Source of the DNA: Spirochaetota bacterium
GTDB lineage: Bacteria; Spirochaetota; Leptospiria; Turneriellales; Turneriellaceae
NCBI GenBank assembly: GCA_963205035.1
Contig: CAUJII010000083.1
Location: 1 to 7,026 of the forward strand
Direction: 5' to 3'
DNA: 7,026 nucleotides
Shown here: piece by piece, positions 4,107 through 7,026 of the stretch
How the letters are laid out: each line of letters opens with the position of its first letter
Numbering within the stretch: the first letter of the stretch is position 1
Made by a program: the position numbers and the translations under genes
Notes under the pieces: generated by a model
What the model was told of the DNA's origin: nothing
What the model saw: only the letters and a program-made list of their open reading frames with translations
Databases searched by the model: none

Positions 4107-4940
4107 CTACGGAAATTCTAAATAGGGAGAAACGTATTCGAGAAAAAATGACGATGCGCGTTGCGGCCGCTGCTTTGAAACAGACACGATAAGTTGCTCG
4201 TCGCACATCGAGAGCATAATCTTTCCATTGAGAACAATATCTTGTCGAAAAAAATAACGAATTCTTTCGATACGCTCAATCCACGTAATGATGTCGACGG
4301 TTTCACCCGCAGGGATTTCTTCAAAATAGTTCGCAACGCTGCCCATGTAAAACGAAGTGGTGTCCATCGCGACAATTTTTTCGTAAGTCAACCCCGTTTG
4401 TGCGGCGAAGTTCCAACGCCCTTCTTCAAAGATGCGCCAGAGCGAGGCGACGTTATAGCGCCCTGCGAAGTCGCGGTCGCTATAAGGCATTGTGTAGCGC
4501 GATGTAATCCTCTGGCCTTTGCCGCTCCACGGCGCTAAATCGGTATAAAGCGCTTCGAGACTGTCTTGCTTTTCAATGCCCTGCACGTCTATCGGATTTT
4601 TCGCTTGGGTCAGTCGAGTTTTGAGCTGCAAGTGGCAGACCAACGCGCCGGATTGTTCGAGAATTTGTTGATCCCAATGCAAGAGGGCGCCGCCCAGCGA
4701 GGAGACTTGCGTTTTAACGAGAAGCTCGCTTCCAGGAAATTGTTGTCTGTGGAACTTGGAATAGCCACGCACCGCTTCAAGATAAATTTGCTCGTTCTGG
4801 ATTCTCTCTTGTGAAAAACCTAAGTCCCTCAAGACGCTATAACGCGCGTCGAGCGCAAAGAGTTCGTAAGTGCGGCTCGTGACGTGGCGTTGTGTGTCGA
4901 GGTCGCCAAAGCGCGTGAAGACGTTCATCGTATGTTGCAT
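4107..4940 (-). CDS. Tandem-hotdog acyl thioesterase (acyl-ACP/acyl-CoA type)
   Basis: This 277-residue protein is built from two hotdog domains. The first spans ~8-113 and opens with FTRFGDLDTQRHVTSRTYE, the counterpart of the common R.gD.D..gHv.n..Y motif with D15 as the catalytic-position acid. The second spans ~148-275 and opens with YTMPYSDRDFAGRYNVASLW, carrying D155/D157 and N163, then FEEGRW (171-176). Such double-hotdog proteins resemble plant and bacterial acyl-ACP thioesterases and release fatty acids from ACP or CoA; the substrate here is unknown. There are no membrane or signal segments, so it is probably cytoplasmic. ATG at 4940 begins 2 nt after the stop of the upstream phosphoesterase gene; Met5 (4928) is an alternative start. 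The pair is almost surely co-transcribed. The 32 bases between its stop and the antitoxin relic show no terminator. Confidence 0.75.
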   Translation of the reverse strand: MQHTMNVFTRFGDLDTQRHVTSRTYELFALDARYSVLRDLGFSQERIQNEQIYLEAVRGYSKFHRQQFPGSELLVKTQVSSLGGALLHWDQQILEQSGALVCHLQLKTRLTQAKNPIDVQGIEKQDSLEALYTDLAPWSGKGQRITSRYTMPYSDRDFAGRYNVASLWRIFEEGRWNFAAQTGLTYEKIVAMDTTSFYMGSVANYFEEIPAGETVDIITWIERIERIRYFFRQDIVLNGKIMLSMCDEQLIVSVSKQRPQRASSFFLEYVSPYLEFP

Positions 4941-4942
4941 AG

Positions 4943-6154
4943 TTAGTCGTTCCCGTTATGGTGGTAGATATCGAAGACAGTAATCTCGAGCCGTGTACCG
5001 ATTTTGAGCGGCGCCCCCCAGTAGCCGGTGCCGTCGCTCACGTACACGAGCATATTTCTGAAACGGTAAAGCCCGCGAGCGAAGCGGTAGAATAAATGCA
5101 CCATCCACGACCACGGCGCGTATTGCCCCCCGTGCGTGTGTCCTGCAAGCAGAATGTCATAGCCTTCCGCTTCAGCACCGCGCACAAAGACGGGTTGGTG
5201 TGTCAAGAGTACCGCCATGTCGGAGGAATCTCTTTTGGGAATTTTGGGTAACTCCTCGCCGAAGCGTGCGGCAGTCGGGTCGCTGACGCCTGCAATCCAG
5301 ACAGACGCAAAGGGCAGCTTTATCTTTTCGCCCCGGTTCAAAAGAACGCGCATCTTCAAACGCTCGAACTCTTGAAGCCAGGGTTTTACCCCCCAGTAAT
5401 ATTCGTGGTTTCCCGGAATATAGAACACACCCGCCGTCGCTTCGATATCTCCCAAAGGGGCAGCCGCGCTGCGCATGGTATGGATACTCCCATCGGCGAT
5501 GTCGCCTGTGAAGCACACAATGTCGGCACCCGCCGCGTTAATTTTATCTACAACGCGCGCGGTATAAGAGGCGTCGATCGCGCGTCCGATATGCAAATCG
5601 CTCACCTGCATAATACGGATTTTCCCTCCTGACGTTTTTCTCTTTTTGAAACGCGGCCTGCGCTTCGCTTTGCCCGTCAACGGGAGCACAATTTTTATGA
5701 AGCGGTATTGAGCTCCGCGAAAGACTCGAATACGCCCCCACGCAAAAAATACTGTGGCAAAGATAAATACGAAGAGCGCAAGAAAAGCTTCAGCGCTTAT
5801 TCCGGAAAAAATACTCTCGGCGATTGACTCGGAAACACTGCGTGGAAAAAAAACTGCAATCGTTCGAGGAATTTCTGTCACTACTGTGAAGAGGAGCAGA
5901 AGGCTTAGAAATCCCATAAACGAATACGCTCCGCTTTCGAGGATGCGGGTAAGTCTCGTTGCGGCAACGCGGCCCGTGTGTTGCCTGCGCCATCTGCGCC
6001 AGGGCAGCCAGAGAAGGTTCAAGACCATGAGAAAGAGAAGAGCCCAAAGGGAGTAACGAAGAATGGGCGGCCAACTTTCAACGACGAGTCGTTGACCCAG
6101 GTAGACAAAGCCTAGTAAAACTAATATAGACGCAGTGACTAAAAAACGATACAT
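4943..6154 (-). CDS. Membrane-anchored calcineurin-like metallophosphoesterase
   Basis: Starting at ATG 6154 the protein has 403 residues. Four hydrophobic segments (about 4-20, 30-50, 76-95, 121-140) are followed by a basic linker (KAKRRPRFKKRK) and a C-terminal phosphoesterase domain. The two-metal site motifs are complete: SDLHIG (D186, H188), GDIADG (D218), GNHEYY (N249, H250), LTHQP (H319) and GHTHGGQ (H339, H341). This matches the YaeI-like branch of the calcineurin superfamily, whose known members act on phosphodiester or pyrophosphate bonds, in some cases of lipid A precursors; the substrate here is not established. The positive linker suggests that the catalytic domain is cytoplasmic. 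A longer frame back to TTG 6235 would overlap rnc and adds nothing family-like. AAGGA sits just before ATG 6154, at an unusually tight 2-nt spacing. It shares an operon with the thioesterase downstream. Confidence 0.85.
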   Translation of the reverse strand: MYRFLVTASILVLLGFVYLGQRLVVESWPPILRYSLWALLFLMVLNLLWLPWRRWRRQHTGRVAATRLTRILESGAYSFMGFLSLLLLFTVVTEIPRTIAVFFPRSVSESIAESIFSGISAEAFLALFVFIFATVFFAWGRIRVFRGAQYRFIKIVLPLTGKAKRRPRFKKRKTSGGKIRIMQVSDLHIGRAIDASYTARVVDKINAAGADIVCFTGDIADGSIHTMRSAAAPLGDIEATAGVFYIPGNHEYYWGVKPWLQEFERLKMRVLLNRGEKIKLPFASVWIAGVSDPTAARFGEELPKIPKRDSSDMAVLLTHQPVFVRGAEAEGYDILLAGHTHGGQYAPWSWMVHLFYRFARGLYRFRNMLVYVSDGTGYWGAPLKIGTRLEITVFDIYHHNGND

Positions 6155-6168
6155 TGTCCTTCGGTGGC

Positions 6169-6202
6169 TTAACGTATCCAACGCGTGCGTTCCATACGTT
6201 AA
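6169..6202. promoter_or_regulatory. 34-bp interrupted palindrome between the phosphoesterase gene and rnc
   Basis: Outer arms TTAACGTAT (6169-6177) and ATACGTTAA (6194-6202) and inner arms AACGC (6180-6184) and GCGTT (6187-6191) are symmetric about 6185/6186, broken only by CC opposite CC and a central GT. It fills the middle of the 75-bp gap between divergent genes and ends 27 nt before the rnc start. It could be a shared operator. As RNA it could be a two-tier hairpin in the rnc leader, where RNase III itself might cut. Confidence 0.75.
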
Positions 6203-6229
6203 TTCACTCCTCAAGATTAGCGAGACACA

Positions 6230-6964
6230 GTGCAAACGAGTAATTCAAATTCGTCGAGAGATGAGCTCTTAGAAAAATTTATTCACGATGAAAATTTACC
6301 GTCTAATGTCTTGACTCAACTCTCGATTGCGCTGACTCATAAAAGTTTTACCAATGAATTCCGCAGCGGCATCGACCCGAACATGGATAAGCACAACCAG
6401 CGCTTAGAGTTCTTGGGCGATTCGGTTTTAGGGCTTGTCGTCGCGAATTATTTTTACCGCAAGAAAAAAAAGACTGCCGAGGGAGGGCTCACACGACTCA
6501 AAGCAATGGCCGTGTGCGAGTCTGCGCTCCACAGCATTGCTTTAGAACTCAAGTTGAGTTCGATGCTACGCATGGGTAAGGGTGAAATTGCAACCGGTGG
6601 TTTGACGCGCGCCTCGAACCTCGCAGACGCAATGGAGGCTGTCATCGGCGCAATTTTTGTTGCGGTCGGTTTTGAAGCTGCCGAAGAGTTTGTCGTCAAA
6701 CGCTTCCACAGAATTCTCGAACACCCCGAGACGGTCTTGGGCAGCAAAGACTCAAAATCTGCGCTTCAAGAATATCTTGCGAAACGCAACCACCAACGCC
6801 CCGAATATCAACTCATCCACGCAGAGGGGCCCGACCACGACAAAGAGTTCACCGTAGCTCTTTTTATCGGCGGCGAGAAAAAAAGCGAGGGCGTCGCACG
6901 CACTCGCAAACAAGCTGAACAAAACGCAGCCGAAGCCTATCTCAATCAATGCGGCAAGGCGTGA
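6230..6964 (+). CDS. rnc: Ribonuclease III
   Basis: RNase III cuts double-stranded RNA, notably rRNA precursors and structured mRNAs, as a homodimer in the cytoplasm. The 244-residue length is typical. The endonuclease domain (about 10-160) contains the signature HNQRLEFLGDSVLG, with catalytic E60 and D64, and the second acidic pair D133 and E136 in LADAMEAVIGAIF. The double-stranded-RNA-binding domain spans about 175-241, from DSKSALQEYLAKR to KQAEQNAAEAYL. GTG at 6230 is the only sensible start: an in-frame TAG lies 9 nt upstream and the first internal ATG is at residue 52, inside the conserved core. There is no obvious ribosome site, implying low translation. The 3' end overlaps the convergent pyrD end by 19 bp. 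It is divergent from the phosphoesterase gene. Confidence 0.96.
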   Translation: MQTSNSNSSRDELLEKFIHDENLPSNVLTQLSIALTHKSFTNEFRSGIDPNMDKHNQRLEFLGDSVLGLVVANYFYRKKKKTAEGGLTRLKAMAVCESALHSIALELKLSSMLRMGKGEIATGGLTRASNLADAMEAVIGAIFVAVGFEAAEEFVVKRFHRILEHPETVLGSKDSKSALQEYLAKRNHQRPEYQLIHAEGPDHDKEFTVALFIGGEKKSEGVARTRKQAEQNAAEAYLNQCGKA

Positions 6965-7026
6965 AAATCGCGGGCGAAATCGGGGCCATAATAGATAAAG
7001 CCCGTGTAGACTTGCACGAGGTCTGC
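6946..7026 (-). CDS. pyrD: Dihydroorotate dehydrogenase, last 26 residues only
   Basis: The frame entering from the window's right edge reads ADLVQVYTGFIYYGP and stops at TGA (6948-6946) after FHALPH. The LVQ(V/I)YTGFIY-GP string is the C-terminal signature of class 2 PyrD, the membrane-associated, quinone-dependent enzyme that oxidises dihydroorotate to orotate in pyrimidine synthesis. The Gly-Phe after the Tyr-Thr/Ser is part of the flavin phosphate-binding end. Only the C-terminus is present, so class 2 is inferred from this motif alone. Its stop codon lies inside the coding end of rnc on the opposite strand. Confidence 0.85.
   Translation of the reverse strand, partial: ADLVQVYTGFIYYGPDFARDFHALPH

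Noticed and set aside
6151..6164. CCGAAGGACA before the phosphoesterase start equals the first ten bases of the partial repeat unit at 1976.
   Set aside because: Ten bases rich in a Shine-Dalgarno motif are likely a chance match, and the hairpin part of the repeat is absent.
6155..6235. N-terminal extension of the phosphoesterase to TTG 6235.
   Set aside because: It would overlap the rnc start, cover the palindrome and add 27 residues with no membrane or family character; ATG 6154 is preceded by AAGGA.

Overview
The window reads as chromosomal DNA from a Gram-negative-type bacterium of roughly 50-55% GC, into which an AT-richer stretch (about 2080-4075) has been inserted. I cannot name the species from sequence alone. 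The housekeeping flanks are RNase III, a dihydroorotate dehydrogenase end, a thiamine-diphosphate enzyme of the ILVBL/HACL type and a tRNA-Ser.

Left part (1-2115): a minus-strand, 3'-truncated TPP enzyme very similar to animal ILVBL/HACL2. Its upstream region carries an inverted pair of 7-nt-periodic repeats. Next is a plus-strand tRNA-Ser(GGA), whose 3' end runs straight into a cluster of repeats and hairpins. The cluster has two perfect 60-bp copies, a 17-bp third partial copy and several small stems capped by GGA/CGA-type loops. It ends in a perfect 10-bp AT-rich stem-loop.

Middle part (2116-4074): a small toxin-antitoxin island. On the minus strand is an MqsR toxin followed by an unusual MqsA-like antitoxin, which keeps the zinc-binding N-terminus but has an excisionase/MerR-like helix-turn-helix instead of the usual XRE domain. 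They are driven by a near-consensus promoter overlapped by a palindrome; the promoter predicts a leaderless toxin mRNA. Divergently, on the plus strand, lies a HigB (Gp49/RelE-like) toxin with an XRE antitoxin. Directly downstream is a relic of a different (COG5499-type) HigA antitoxin that has lost its HTH core by internal deletion. The 270-bp gap between the divergent modules holds regulatory sequence and a GC-rich hairpin but no gene I recognise.

Right part (4107-7026): housekeeping DNA resumes. A minus-strand pair, spaced by 2 nt, encodes a membrane-anchored calcineurin-like phosphoesterase and a tandem-hotdog acyl thioesterase. RNase III is divergent from this pair, across a 75-bp gap holding a 34-bp interrupted palindrome that may be an operator or an RNase III-sensitive leader hairpin. 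The end of rnc overlaps the 3' end of a convergent pyrD.

The most interesting material is the hybrid MqsRA locus with its leaderless-looking promoter, the antitoxin relic beside an intact TA module, and the hairpin/repeat clusters around the tRNA.
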